64,000 nt of DNA from the NCBI RefSeq assembly GCF_022669015.1, contig NZ_JAKKSL010000007.1:62001-126000 (forward strand), written 5' to 3'. Both the position numbers and the translations under genes were made by a program. This DNA is from Colwellia maritima (lineage in GTDB: Bacteria > Pseudomonadota > Gammaproteobacteria > Enterobacterales > Alteromonadaceae). Each line of letters begins with the position of its first letter. Position 1 is the stretch's first letter. Below the pieces are notes generated by a model that saw only the letters and a list, made by a program, of their open reading frames with translations, made no database searches and was not told the DNA's origin. Below, piece after piece: positions 27,585-37,008 of the stretch.

Positions 27585-27845
27585 ATGCTAGCACTTTCAG
27601 CTAATGATGCAAAAACACAATTTGGTGATATGTTAATGAAGGTTCAACGAGCCCCCATTCAAATAAACAAAAATGGAAAGCCGGTAGCCGTTGTTATTTC
27701 TGTGGATGAATACCAAAGTATTGAAGCGTTAAAACTACGCTTATTACAAGCTAAAGCCGTAAAAGCGATTGAAGATATTAATTCTGGCAATACGGTTGAT
27801 GGAGAACAATTTTTTAGTGAGCTAGAATCGGGACAGCACGACTAA
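27585..27845 (+). CDS. Phd/YefM-family antitoxin
   Basis: An 86-residue protein: MLALSANDAKTQFGDMLMKV and IQINKNGKPVAVVISVDEYQ are the standard Phd/YefM start and KNGKP.AV core. It binds its promoter and the ParE-like toxin encoded immediately after (stop 27845, next ATG 27846). Located between res and tnpA, a position used by toxin-antitoxin passengers in several Tn3 subgroups. Confidence 0.9.
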   Translation: MLALSANDAKTQFGDMLMKVQRAPIQINKNGKPVAVVISVDEYQSIEALKLRLLQAKAVKAIEDINSGNTVDGEQFFSELESGQHD

Positions 27846-28154
27846 ATGACGGCTTATAGATTTACCCCAGATGCACAAACAGATCTCATTGAAATTCGCC
27901 GTTATACTTTGAAACAATGGGGGATCGACCAGTCTAAAAAATATCTTCTTGAATTACGTCAAACCCTAAGGGTATTGTCTGAAACACCAACGATGGGTAA
28001 GCAACGTCATGAGGTCGGAGTCGATGTTTTTAGTTTTCCTCATGCAAGTCACGTAATTTATTACCTTGTAAATAAACAGCAATTAGTAGTCTTTGCCGTT
28101 CTGCACAAAAGCATGTTACCTCTATTACATCTTGATAATAGAGATACTATTTAG
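27846..28154 (+). CDS. ParE/RelE-family toxin
   Basis: A 102-residue toxin: YRFTPDAQTDLIEIRRYTL, ALKQWG-like KQWGIDQSKKYLLEL, and HASHVIYYLVNKQQLVVFAV ending in a hydrophobic tail are typical of ParE (gyrase poison) rather than RelE, though the split is by eye. Starts directly after the antitoxin stop. It would stabilise the transposon and its carrier. Confidence 0.88.
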   Translation: MTAYRFTPDAQTDLIEIRRYTLKQWGIDQSKKYLLELRQTLRVLSETPTMGKQRHEVGVDVFSFPHASHVIYYLVNKQQLVVFAVLHKSMLPLLHLDNRDTI

Positions 28155-28337
28155 GAATTGCTATTCTGGTGATCGCAAACTTGATTTTGACCACCAGTAA
28201 TCTTTTATTCATGTTTCATTTTTACTCTGTTGATAATTGTGCTAAAAAATTGTAATAAAAACAAAATAGAGTCGGTGATAAAATAATTTAACAGAATTCG
28301 ACTTCATTTATATCGCTGATAGAGGAGTGATAGAGCG
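28155..28337. other. Gap before tnpA
   Basis: Nothing coding. AGAGGAGTGATAGAGCG before the TTG at 28338 gives the transposase ribosome binding site. A short hairpin candidate (TTGTGCTAAAAAATTG) is not convincing. Confidence 0.3.
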
Positions 28338-31323
28338 TTGGCAGCCATTTATCAAACAGCTTATCCACGTATTAAATCGAATATATCACAAGACGAACTC
28401 GGTGATATTTATACTCTGACAGCTGAAGATCAAAAATTTGCATTACGACACTGCAAACGAGCAAGTGTTTCCTATTTAGGTTTGTTGATCCAACTGAAAA
28501 CAACACAACGATTAGGCCGTTTTTCCTCACAGAATGAAATACCAAAAGCCATTGTTATACATATCAAGAAACAGTGTCTTTCTCGTGCAACACAAAAAGA
28601 TATTCAAGGCTACTTTGCATCGGGTGCAAAGGATCGCCATGTCAAACTGATCCGACAATATCTGGACATAAAACCCTACGACACAATCAAGACATCAAAG
28701 CTTGTAAAAAACTGGGCGCGGATGCAGCTACAACGAAAGAAAGGCTTCCGGATATTATTAATGTCGCTTTGGAATATTTAGTCAAAGAGCGCTATGAATT
28801 ACCCGGATTTACTACCATCGAGCGTATTTGCCAAACCGCAAGGGCTGAAGTGAACACGCAGTATTACCAAGAACTTTGTGATTTTTTAGATAGCAACAGC
28901 AATCGCCTGATAACCAATATTCTTCAATCCAGTACGGGCGTTGATGGTTTTGGGTGGAATGCCCTGAAAAGCGAACCTAAACGTCCAACACCACGCAATA
29001 TCCATGCATACATCAATTATTTGGAATGGCTGACATCTTTACAGACGCTGTTGCCTATAGATTTGGGTTTACCGCCAGTTAAGCATCAACAATTCATAAA
29101 TGAAGCGAAGGCAATGGATTACGCTGAATTAATGAAGGTGAAGCCTCAAAAACGTTTTGCGATGGTCATTATATTGATCCGGCACCAATACGCCCAAACT
29201 CTCGATAACGCCGCTGATATTTTTATTAAGGTGTTGAAAAAACTGGACCGAGAGGCGCAGAAACTACTGGAAAAATACCTGTTAGATCATCAAAAACGGA
29301 CAGAACACCTAATATCTGTGCTTTCAGGTGCCGTTAAGGTCTATTTAGATAAACCCAAATCTGTAACGGCATTCGATCCGGTTTTGGGAAAAAATAGTGA
29401 ACAATTATTGCAGATGTGTGACCATTACATGGCCTATGCGGGTAATAATTATTTACCTTTTATGCTTCAACTTTATAAAAAACAGCGATCTACATTGTTT
29501 CGCACTATCGAAATACTCAATCTCGCTTCGTCGACAGAGGACAAAGATTTACTGAACGCTTTTCAGTTTATATTGAAGCACAAAAAACGTCGAATAGAGT
29601 TTCTTTCTATTCAAAGTAACCCTAGCGATGAATCATCAGAAAATGTGTTAAATATTGGATGGATACGTGACAAATGGTGGAAGCTCGTCACAGGGAAGAC
29701 GACAAAATCAGCGCAAGTCACCCAGGTCAATAAAGCTTGTTTTGAGTTATGTGTTTTTGAGCGAATAGCCGAAGAATTGAGTACCGGTGATTTATTCATT
29801 CCCTATAGTGAGACTTTTGACGACTATCGCGAGCAAATGATCACTTGGGAGGAATATGAAACGCAATTACCTTCCTATTGCGAGGAAGTGGGGTTGATTG
29901 TGGGTGACGTGGAATTTACACGCAATTTAAAAGCGACTATGGAAGATATTTGTAAGCAAGCCGACAATCGTTTTCCTGATGATGAACTGGTACGTATCGA
30001 AAAGGGAAAATTGATTATCGGTAAGAAAAAAGCCAATCAACCATTACCCGAAATAGAAGAAATTAGTGCACTCTTGCGAGAGCGACTGGAAAAAATCAAT
30101 TTACTTGATGTGATCATTAATGTTGAAAAATGGCTAAATCTCAATAAGCATTTTGGCCCGCTGTCGGGTTTTGAGTCGCGCATTAGTGATCCCGTGTTAC
30201 GCTTCGTGTTGACGGTGTTTTGTTATGGCACCAATATCGGCCCCACAGAGACTGTGCGTTCTGTACGTGGTGTTTCCCGTAAACAGGTAGCGTGGTTAAA
30301 TTTAAAACGCACGACCGAAGCTCGGCTTGAAAAAGCCATTACCAAGCTCAACACCGAATATAAAAAATATCGGTTAATTGAATGTTGGGGATCAGGCAAT
30401 AGTGTATCTGCGGATGGTAAACTCTGGGATCTTTATGAAGACAATCTCCTTTCTGAGTACCACATTCGATATGGTAGCTATGGCGGTATTGCGTATTATC
30501 ACGTATCGGATACTTACATTGCTTTGTTTAGCCGTTTTATTCCCTGTGGTGTTTATGAAGCCATTTATATTCTTGATGGTCTGTTGAACGATGAATCCGA
30601 TTTTAACCCAACAACTATCCATGGTGATACACAAGCTCAATCTACACCGGTATTTGGTCTGGCATACTTGTCGGGTATTAAGTTAATGCCTCGTATTCGT
30701 AACATTAAAGATCTCTGCTTTTATAAACCTGATAAAGCCATGGTACTGGATCATATTCAATCGTTGTTTAATGAACCGATCAAATGGCAACTTATTGAAA
30801 AACATTATGCAGATATGATGCGTACCGCTATGTCTGTCAAAGCCGGAAAAATAACGGCATCAACCATATTGAGACGATTCGGGACTAAAAATAGGAAAAA
30901 TAAGCTTTATTTTGCTTTCAGAGAGTTAGGGAGAGTGGTTAGAACCATGTTCTTATTAGAATACATCACGGATATTGATCTCAGGAAAACCATTCAAGCA
31001 GCAACCTGTAAAAGCGAGGAATTCAATGAGTTCGCTCGCGGTTGTTCTTTGCTAACGGCGGGAAAATCTCGGCTAACCTGAAGCATGAGCAAAGTAAAAT
31101 CGTTAAATATAACCAGTTATTGGCTAACTTTGCGATCTTGTACAATGTGAATGCGATGACTGAAGTCTTTAACCAATTAAAGTCGGAAGGGTATAATATA
31201 ACTCGAGAACATATGGCCGCTTTTTCACCTTATCACACTGAACACTTAGGAAGACTGGGAAGTTTTGAGGTAGATCTAACAAAACAAGTCAAACCAATGA
31301 CTTTTGAACTTTTAGTGGAATAA
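28338..31323 (+). CDS. tnpA: Tn3-family transposase of Tn-A, two frameshifts
   Basis: TTG start at 28338 behind AGGAG. The N-terminal frame (MAAIYQTAYPRIKSNISQDE) runs to about 28700, then a one-base shift leads into LPDIINVALEYLVKERYELP and the large body. Catalytic acids are in SADGKLWDLY, GDTQAQSTPVFGL and TCKSEEFNEFAR. A second shift near 31040 moves to SRLFFANGGKISANLKHEQS and the C terminus LYNVNAMTEVFNQLKSEG. About 990 residues in all, as for Tn3 enzymes. If the shifts are real the element is immobile on its own. Confidence 0.88.
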
Positions 31324-31388
31324 ACTAATATATTTCAACTAATTAATAGGTGAGTGGCTAAATTCAACACTTTTACCGGCCGGACCTC
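31124..31388 (-). repeat. Long right terminal repeat of Tn-A
   Basis: Inverted counterpart of 13438-13702; the outermost bases read GAGGTCCGGCCGGTAAAAGT on the minus strand. It includes the last codons of tnpA. Confidence 0.8.
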
Positions 31389-31582
31389 TATCTAGGCGGT
31401 TTATTATCGAAACGATAAATGATCAATTAAAGAATATATCTCAAATAGAGCATTCTCGTCATCGCAGTCCTAATGGTTTTATGTTGAACTTACTTGCAGG
31501 GCTAGTGGCTTATTGCCTTAAAGAAAACAAGCCAACCCTTAATATCAATGACGTTGAAATGAATGTAATGGTTAGTGCTTAA
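31389..31582 (+). pseudogene. IS982 transposase, 3' part, interrupted by Tn-A
   Basis: Reads RRFIIETINDQLKNISQIEH, HRSPNGFMLNLLAGLVAYCL and ends MVSA with a stop at 31580-31582. It supplies the third catalytic acid missing from the 5' part at 12742. Confidence 0.88.
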
Positions 31583-31595
31583 CCCGATCTGAGGT
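31389..31595 (+). mobile_element. IS982 copy 1, right part
   Basis: Begins with the second TATCT target copy and ends with the terminal repeat AACCCGATCTGAGGT (31581-31595), the same as the right end of the intact copy. Joined to 12651-13437 it forms a full-length element. Confidence 0.88.
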
Positions 31596-31625
31596 TCATT
31601 AGAAAATATAAGGGACAAGATTAAT

Positions 31626-31659
31626 TGCTAACGTCAGCAATGCGCACTTTGAAGTCATT
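31626..31659 (+). repeat. Dispersed 34-bp repeat, copy 1
   Basis: TGCTAACGTCAGCAATGCGC and the next 14 bases recur in inverted orientation at 42998-43031 with two differences; the first 16 bases recur at 44755. It lies just before the intact IS982 copy, in a short open stretch (NVSNAHFEVINLNGEYAF) that has no start. Confidence 0.55.
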
Positions 31660-31722
31660 AATTTGAACGGCGAATATGCCTTTAATAAAGATCGTAAAGA
31701 AATTGACTTAGTGGGTTACTTA

Positions 31723-32720
31723 ACCTCAGCTCGGGATAAGAATAAATTAAATTGAACTAAGTGCCCGTTCCACGATCCGATCTTTCGAACAAGAAAAAAC
31801 AGAAAGATAATAAGGAACGGGCATGAACAAACTAGTTGAAATATTCTGTGATGTCGATGATTTTTGTCGCGTATTTATTCCACAATGGGAAAAACAATTA
31901 ATTGCTGATGGTAATATAAAGCGAAATCGCCCCTGTCGTATGACGATGAGCGAGGTGATCACTATCCTTATTGCTTTTCATACATCAAATCATCGCGACT
32001 TTAAAAATTATTATAAAGGTTATATCGCTAAATTTTATCGTTCTCACTTCCCTAGTTTATTGAGCTACACTCGATTTTTAGAGGTAATGCCTAAAGCTAT
32101 CGTTCCTCTTTCTAGCTATTTTTCCATACTCAAGGGTGAATCTACAGGCATTGAATTCATTGACTCTACGAGCATAAAAGTATGCCATAACCTACGAATA
32201 CCTAGACACAAAACATTTGACGGTATAGCCGAGCGAGGCAAAGGAACAATGGGTTGGTTTTATGGGTTCAAACTGCATTTAGTCACCAACTTTAGGGGGG
32301 AAATAGTTGATGCTAAATTAACGACTGGCAATGTGCATGACACCAAGCCTGTGTTTGCGTTAGCTAAAAACCTCAAAGGAAAGTTATATGCTGACAAAGG
32401 TTACATCAGCAAAAAATTAACCGCCGATTTAAAGGAAACTGGTGTTGACTTGATAACAACTGTTCGCAGTAATATGAAAGCAAAAGCGATGTCGTTATGG
32501 GATAGAGCCATGCTATCTAGACGGTTTATTATCGAGACGATAAATGATCAATTAAAGAATATTTCTCAAATAGAGCATTCTCGTCATCGCAGTCCTAATG
32601 GTTTTATGTTGAATTTACTTGCGGGGTTAGTGGCTTATTGCCTTAAAGAAAATAAGCCAACCCTTAATATTAATGACGTAGAGAAGAATGCTATGGTTAG
32701 GGCTTAACCCGATCTGAGGT
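31723..32720 (+). mobile_element. IS982-family element copy 2, intact
   Basis: Ends ACCTCAGCTCGGG (31723) and CCCGATCTGAGGT (to 32720) are imperfect inverted repeats. TACTTA directly precedes (31717-31722) and follows (32721-32726), a 6-bp target duplication in the range of this family. It interrupts an unrecognised open stretch. Confidence 0.9.
31823..32707 (+). CDS. IS982-family transposase
   Basis: Complete 294-residue DDE transposase. MNKLVEIFCDVDDFCRVF is the family start; catalytic acids are in FIDSTSIKV, LYADKGYIS and RRFIIETIND. RBS AAGGAACGGGC precedes ATG 31823. Compared with copy 1 there are scattered substitutions (for example IKRNRPCR against IKRKRSCR), so the copies diverged before the plasmid acquired both or arrived separately. 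Confidence 0.93.
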   Translation: MNKLVEIFCDVDDFCRVFIPQWEKQLIADGNIKRNRPCRMTMSEVITILIAFHTSNHRDFKNYYKGYIAKFYRSHFPSLLSYTRFLEVMPKAIVPLSSYFSILKGESTGIEFIDSTSIKVCHNLRIPRHKTFDGIAERGKGTMGWFYGFKLHLVTNFRGEIVDAKLTTGNVHDTKPVFALAKNLKGKLYADKGYISKKLTADLKETGVDLITTVRSNMKAKAMSLWDRAMLSRRFIIETINDQLKNISQIEHSRHRSPNGFMLNLLAGLVAYCLKENKPTLNINDVEKNAMVRA

Positions 32721-33246
32721 TACTTAGTGATATAGAGCCATTAAATGTTAATCCTGCTTAATTTTCGAGGAGTAAAAACTAATAGTTACTCAATTAATCA
32801 GTATGAGATCTTACAAGTTAAATATTAGAACTCACTAAAACTGACAACGCAGTGGCAGCTACCGCCCTTTAAACTTCACGTTCTAAATTCAAAATTATCG
32901 GCATAGCGGACGTTCATAAAATCGGTTTTGAGGCTAATTTAATGTTAAAAAAAGCAAAATACAGTTATAGAACGAAAACAATATCGATGACCGCTGCAAG
33001 CTCTTTGTTAACATTGGCTAGCGATCATTAGAGGCTTCTCTACTTAGCCAAAAGCGGTCATAGATTTTTTGTGAAACCATGATCATATTTAGGGTAATAC
33101 CACCCTAAGTTCGCTGCTTGTTTGTGGGGTCGGTTAAGCTCAAAGCCGGCTTTGACCTGACTCACTTGATATTAACTTTGAGCATGACAGAAGGGGCTGA
33201 GCCACTTTACTTAAAATGGCTCCGATCCCTTTTATTTTATTGTTAT
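32721..33246. other. Intergenic region right of IS982 copy 2
   Basis: About 525 bases without a supported gene. Near the right side AGGGGCTGAGCCA (33192) and TGGCTCCGATCCCT (33217) form an imperfect hairpin followed by TTTTATTTTATT, a possible terminator for forward transcription. Other words look like decayed intergenic DNA. Confidence 0.35.
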
Positions 33247-36060
33247 TTATAAATTCCTTTCTCTTTTGTTTCTGGCCATCACTTTTGGTGAAACCAAATC
33301 CAAATAATATTTATATAAGTATGCAAATGAATATTTTTTTCTATGCCCTGCAATGTATGTAACAAACATAATTCCATTAAGTTTTAAGTCTTCCTCAAAT
33401 TCAGTCACTGAAAACTTCTGAAGTTCAGCGTGCCTATCTTTAACATGCTCTACTAATTCTTCAAAATCATTTTGTTCTAGTGATGAACACTTTAAGTGAA
33501 CTGGTACAAGATTATTTCTTATATCTCCTACAAAATGACGAATTAACTCATTTCCTGCTTCTTTTGCTAGATCATTAAAGTAATTTTCGACAGCTTGAGC
33601 ACGGACATGTTTATTATCACAATATTTGACACTTAATATAGCATCTCCTCGTTTCTTATAACTGTCTTTAGTTTGTGCATCTATTGCCAAGCTAATCAAA
33701 TCTAGGAAAGGTCTAAGACTTACTGTTTTATCCGCATTCTTCAAATTATTATATAATTCATCATATGCATTACTATAACTATAAGATGATGGGCCAAAAA
33801 ACTGTTCAACAAGAGGCTTTAAATCTTTAGAATCAGCAGGTAACTGGTTAAATTGGTTTGCCTTCTTCAACCTTTTAATAATATTTTGCTCGATAAAGTT
33901 TTTAGGCAATCCTTTCTTAATAAAATTAATAAAATTATCTTTTGCACATGAAAAAATAACCTTAAATAAGAAAGCATACATTTCTTCTTGTGACCATTCT
34001 AAATTTACAGTCTGATTTGATAATGCATTTTTATTAGTAATATTTCCTAATTTATTGAACAAGTCTCTTCTAAGGAATAACTTAGGTTGAATTCTATTCC
34101 ATGTATTAGATTGAGATAATCTAATCAGAGGGGAAATCCCTTTATCCCAATCAGTTGGTTTAACCACAAAGTCAAGTTGATCAAACGTAATTATTAATCT
34201 CTCATCTTTTAACTTTAACTCATCATCTATTTCACTAATAGATGCTTCAATCTGTCCATAAGACTCAGAAGATTCGACTATTTTCTTGAAATTATTAACC
34301 GTTTCTTGATTATCTTTAATCTCAAAAAATAATGCGTGGTTATCCTTATTATAAAGCCTTGCTACCGAAGCCCATATATAAGTTATCCATAATTTACGAA
34401 CATAATTTTCATTTTCTAAAAACTCACCAAAATGAGTACTCAGCCCTATAAACCCTACATTTCCTTGTTCAGATATTATATTTTTTATAGAGAATTTAAG
34501 ATGCTTTTTTTCAGCCCTTTGAGTTAAAACATCAAAGAAGTTTTTCTGCTGCAATGCTTTATAAAATGATGTTTTCCCTGTTCCTTTACCACCTAATAGT
34601 ATTTTATATTCTGGTAAGAAAAGGTCTTGCATACACTGTCTAATGAAGAACTTATCTCGATAAAAACTCTCTTCATAATTTTCAAATTCAGCATATTGCT
34701 GTGGGAAGTTATCTACTAAGCCGGTAAGTATTTTATCACGTAGATCACAAGTAGATATTTCATCATCTCGTGCTTGAACACTTAAAGAATCTCCGGCGTT
34801 ACCTGACGTATCTTCGGTTTTATCCGAATCAATTATACTTGAAATATGATTGTCTTCTGCTTGAGGAACAACTTCCACATCAAATTTAGCAATCTCTGTT
34901 GTCAAATATTCAAAAAATGGATAATAAAATGATGACCTGTCAGATGTAAAGAACTGTACATCTTCTAAGCTTTCTGAGTCCGTACCTATAAGCTCCAATT
35001 CCGTTGCTCTTTGAAAGTGGAAAATAGGTAGCTTTATTTCTGAATCAAGTATGCTCTCTACTTTACTTTTAAATGCGCTAACTCTACGAGGTATCGATGA
35101 TGATAAAATAGATAGAACTAAGCAGAGATTAGTGTCTAAAAGCTCTCCCGTAAACTTGTTTATAAGCATCGTTAAACCTGGTTCATTTTGATGATCATCC
35201 CCGACTAATCCAACTACTGTATGTGAAAGTTGAGATAATGTTCCAAAGACATTATTAAAGCCAGTCCTCGAATCAACTAATATTACGTCAGGTGAGTAGT
35301 TGTCTTCTATATCTTTAAATATACTTTTAAACTCTTGTAGTAAAGTATCTGCTCCGTTTACATCAACCCTAGCTAGACCCTCTAAGTAATGTAATGTATC
35401 CGAACCAAAGATATTACCAACAGGCATCATATGAATTCGACCTTCTCCACTATATATTGAAGAAACCTCATAAACATAGTCTTCATTCAAATGCGTAGAA
35501 CTATCAAATTTTTTGTCATTAATATATTCAACAATACCATTCTTAGGATTATCAAATTGAGATATTCCAAAAAAATTAATAAGGCCTGGAGCTTCAAAGT
35601 CACAGTCTAATACAAAAACACGTTTACCTAAACTTGCATAATATCTAGCAAACAGTGCTATTGACGTTGTTCTACCAACACCGCCTTTGTAGCTATAAAA
35701 TGTAACTACTGGAGTTTTAGTTTTTTCTTTTGAAGGTGTACTTGGTTCAATCAGGTTCTGTAAAGTACGACGGATACCGTAATTTATTTTAGACTCACCA
35801 TCGAATAAATATGAATACTCTTCACTTTTCTTAAGAAGTGGCGTTAAAAACTCATATCTTATTTCGTAATAATTATATGACTCTAGGTTGGGAATATGAG
35901 GAGAAAGCTCTGAAAATAGCTTAAGGTCATCACTAACAATATATATTGTTAAGTTTTGACTTAATGTTAAATCTAACATGAAGTCACATATAATTTTTTT
36001 GCTTATTAGCGTTTCTAATTGTTCGGCTAATTTTTCTATAAGTGTAAAAGATTTTAACAT
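33247..36060 (-). CDS. Double P-loop ATPase: KGGVGR ParA-like domain fused to STAND/Sll1717-like ATPase
   Basis: A 937-residue protein. Residues 1-115 are an unassigned N-terminal region. Residues 118-390 are ParA/MinD-like with a deviant Walker A YSYKGGVGRTTS (125-132), FVLDCDFEAPGL and VDSRTGFNNVFG. A low-complexity linker (400-440) leads to a second ATPase with Walker A GGKGTGKTSFY (490-497), Walker B LIITFDQLD (622-630) and a LFLRRDLF arginine segment, similar to Sll1717-type P-loop proteins. Its start lies 6 bases after the HEPN-like gene stop, so the two are one operon. The layout suggests a signal-sensing ATPase driving a toxin, that is, a defence or conflict system. Function is inferred. 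Confidence 0.65.
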   Translation of the reverse strand: MLKSFTLIEKLAEQLETLISKKIICDFMLDLTLSQNLTIYIVSDDLKLFSELSPHIPNLESYNYYEIRYEFLTPLLKKSEEYSYLFDGESKINYGIRRTLQNLIEPSTPSKEKTKTPVVTFYSYKGGVGRTTSIALFARYYASLGKRVFVLDCDFEAPGLINFFGISQFDNPKNGIVEYINDKKFDSSTHLNEDYVYEVSSIYSGEGRIHMMPVGNIFGSDTLHYLEGLARVDVNGADTLLQEFKSIFKDIEDNYSPDVILVDSRTGFNNVFGTLSQLSHTVVGLVGDDHQNEPGLTMLINKFTGELLDTNLCLVLSILSSSIPRRVSAFKSKVESILDSEIKLPIFHFQRATELELIGTDSESLEDVQFFTSDRSSFYYPFFEYLTTEIAKFDVEVVPQAEDNHISSIIDSDKTEDTSGNAGDSLSVQARDDEISTCDLRDKILTGLVDNFPQQYAEFENYEESFYRDKFFIRQCMQDLFLPEYKILLGGKGTGKTSFYKALQQKNFFDVLTQRAEKKHLKFSIKNIISEQGNVGFIGLSTHFGEFLENENYVRKLWITYIWASVARLYNKDNHALFFEIKDNQETVNNFKKIVESSESYGQIEASISEIDDELKLKDERLIITFDQLDFVVKPTDWDKGISPLIRLSQSNTWNRIQPKLFLRRDLFNKLGNITNKNALSNQTVNLEWSQEEMYAFLFKVIFSCAKDNFINFIKKGLPKNFIEQNIIKRLKKANQFNQLPADSKDLKPLVEQFFGPSSYSYSNAYDELYNNLKNADKTVSLRPFLDLISLAIDAQTKDSYKKRGDAILSVKYCDNKHVRAQAVENYFNDLAKEAGNELIRHFVGDIRNNLVPVHLKCSSLEQNDFEELVEHVKDRHAELQKFSVTEFEEDLKLNGIMFVTYIAGHRKKYSFAYLYKYYLDLVSPKVMARNKRERNL

Positions 36061-36066
36061 ATTAAC

Positions 36067-36576
36067 TTATCTCAAGTTGTTCTGAATTGTGTGGAATATT
36101 TCTTCTGCATATTCAAAAAACCTTAGAACATGTAGCCTATTTTCACTATGTTTGTATTTTTCAGGGATATCATTACAACAGTAGCGAATATCTGCATCCC
36201 AATTGTTATAAAGATTTTTTACCGGTTGAGGGATATTGGCTTTATTATCTACAAGAATTATTCCACTATACTTAGACTTTAAAATATCCTCGTATTTGTC
36301 ATATCTATGTTTATTTATCTGTCGAGCGTATGCTACTTCAGGTGTATTTAACTGCCTCACGCATGCAGTTCTATCATAACCAATACAAACATAGATTCCA
36401 TATTTAATAGAGCATTCTATAATATATCCAGAAATGTAATAAAGATTTAAGGTTAACAATCTAATTTGTGAATCGTTTTCAATATTTGTTATATCTAAAG
36501 AGTTCAGAGAATCTTTAATTACAATACAAGTTTTTAGGTGTTTTCTAGCGGAGTTTAAATATTCAGCATAAATCAA
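36067..36576 (-). CDS. HEPN-like protein, partner of the double ATPase
   Basis: A 169-residue all-helical protein. LYYISGYIIECSIKYGIYVC is the central helix pair typical of HEPN proteins, and ARQINKHRYDKYEDIL contains R85-x4-H90, the spacing of the HEPN ribonuclease motif. The C terminus is helical (HVLRFFEYAEEIFHTI). It is first in the operon and followed 6 bases later by the ATPase. Most likely the RNase effector, but HEPN proteins of the non-catalytic type also look like this. Confidence 0.55.
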   Translation of the reverse strand: MIYAEYLNSARKHLKTCIVIKDSLNSLDITNIENDSQIRLLTLNLYYISGYIIECSIKYGIYVCIGYDRTACVRQLNTPEVAYARQINKHRYDKYEDILKSKYSGIILVDNKANIPQPVKNLYNNWDADIRYCCNDIPEKYKHSENRLHVLRFFEYAEEIFHTIQNNLR

Positions 36577-36649
36577 AATAACTATCCATTTTATAAATTA
36601 ATATACAACTGTAAATCCCATAAAATCTGTATTTAATGGCGCAAATACA

Positions 36650-36889
36650 TTGTTCATAATAAAATATATCACAAAAAGATACATTGTATTCTTCATAATT
36701 ATGGCTTTGTGTGTAATTCCCATGTTTATTACAATTAAATTTAAATCTATTTATAATTTTATGATGAATGACGGCAATGGTGGCTTAGTTCACAGTCAGG
36801 CTGAACTCCTCATTAGTAAAAAGTTATCATCAAAAGATTCATGTTTTTATCTATGCGGGACGTCCGCTATCGGGGAAGTACCAGTGTAA
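36650..36889 (+). CDS. Possible small membrane protein
   Basis: A frame from TTG 36650 (or ATG 36704) encodes one hydrophobic segment (IVFFIIMALCVIPMFITI) and a polar tail to a stop at 36889. There is no clear ribosome binding site and the end resembles the intergenic word GCGGACGT seen elsewhere. Weak; could be chance in AT-rich DNA. Confidence 0.2.
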   Translation: MFIIKYITKRYIVFFIIMALCVIPMFITIKFKSIYNFMMNDGNGGLVHSQAELLISKKLSSKDSCFYLCGTSAIGEVPV

Positions 36890-37008
36890 GTTGATTGTTA
36901 GCCATGTCCGCTGTAGATCAAAAAAGACAAAAATTCTCAGTATATAACACTAAGGTCAGCAAAGTGGCTTTTGAACTAATCAATAAATGTCCGACCAAAT
37001 ATGAGCTA

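Larger units (their letters stand above)
13438..31388 (+). mobile_element. Tn-A: 18-kb Tn3-family heavy-metal transposon
   Basis: Both ends read GAGGTCCGGCCGG from outside in, and the element is bracketed by a direct 5-bp repeat TATCT (13433-13437 and 31389-31393) inside an IS982 gene; the empty site is visible in the intact IS982 copy. This is the 5-bp duplication expected of Tn3-family transposition. Inside are a metal-resistance cargo (13.9-26.3 kb), the resolvase gene, a res-like site, a toxin-antitoxin pair and the transposase, the last reaching the right end. The transposase gene carries two apparent shifts, so present mobility is uncertain. Confidence 0.9.

Noticed and set aside
36650..36889. 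A firm membrane-protein gene
   Set aside because: No ribosome binding site and a tail resembling intergenic sequence; listed only at low confidence.
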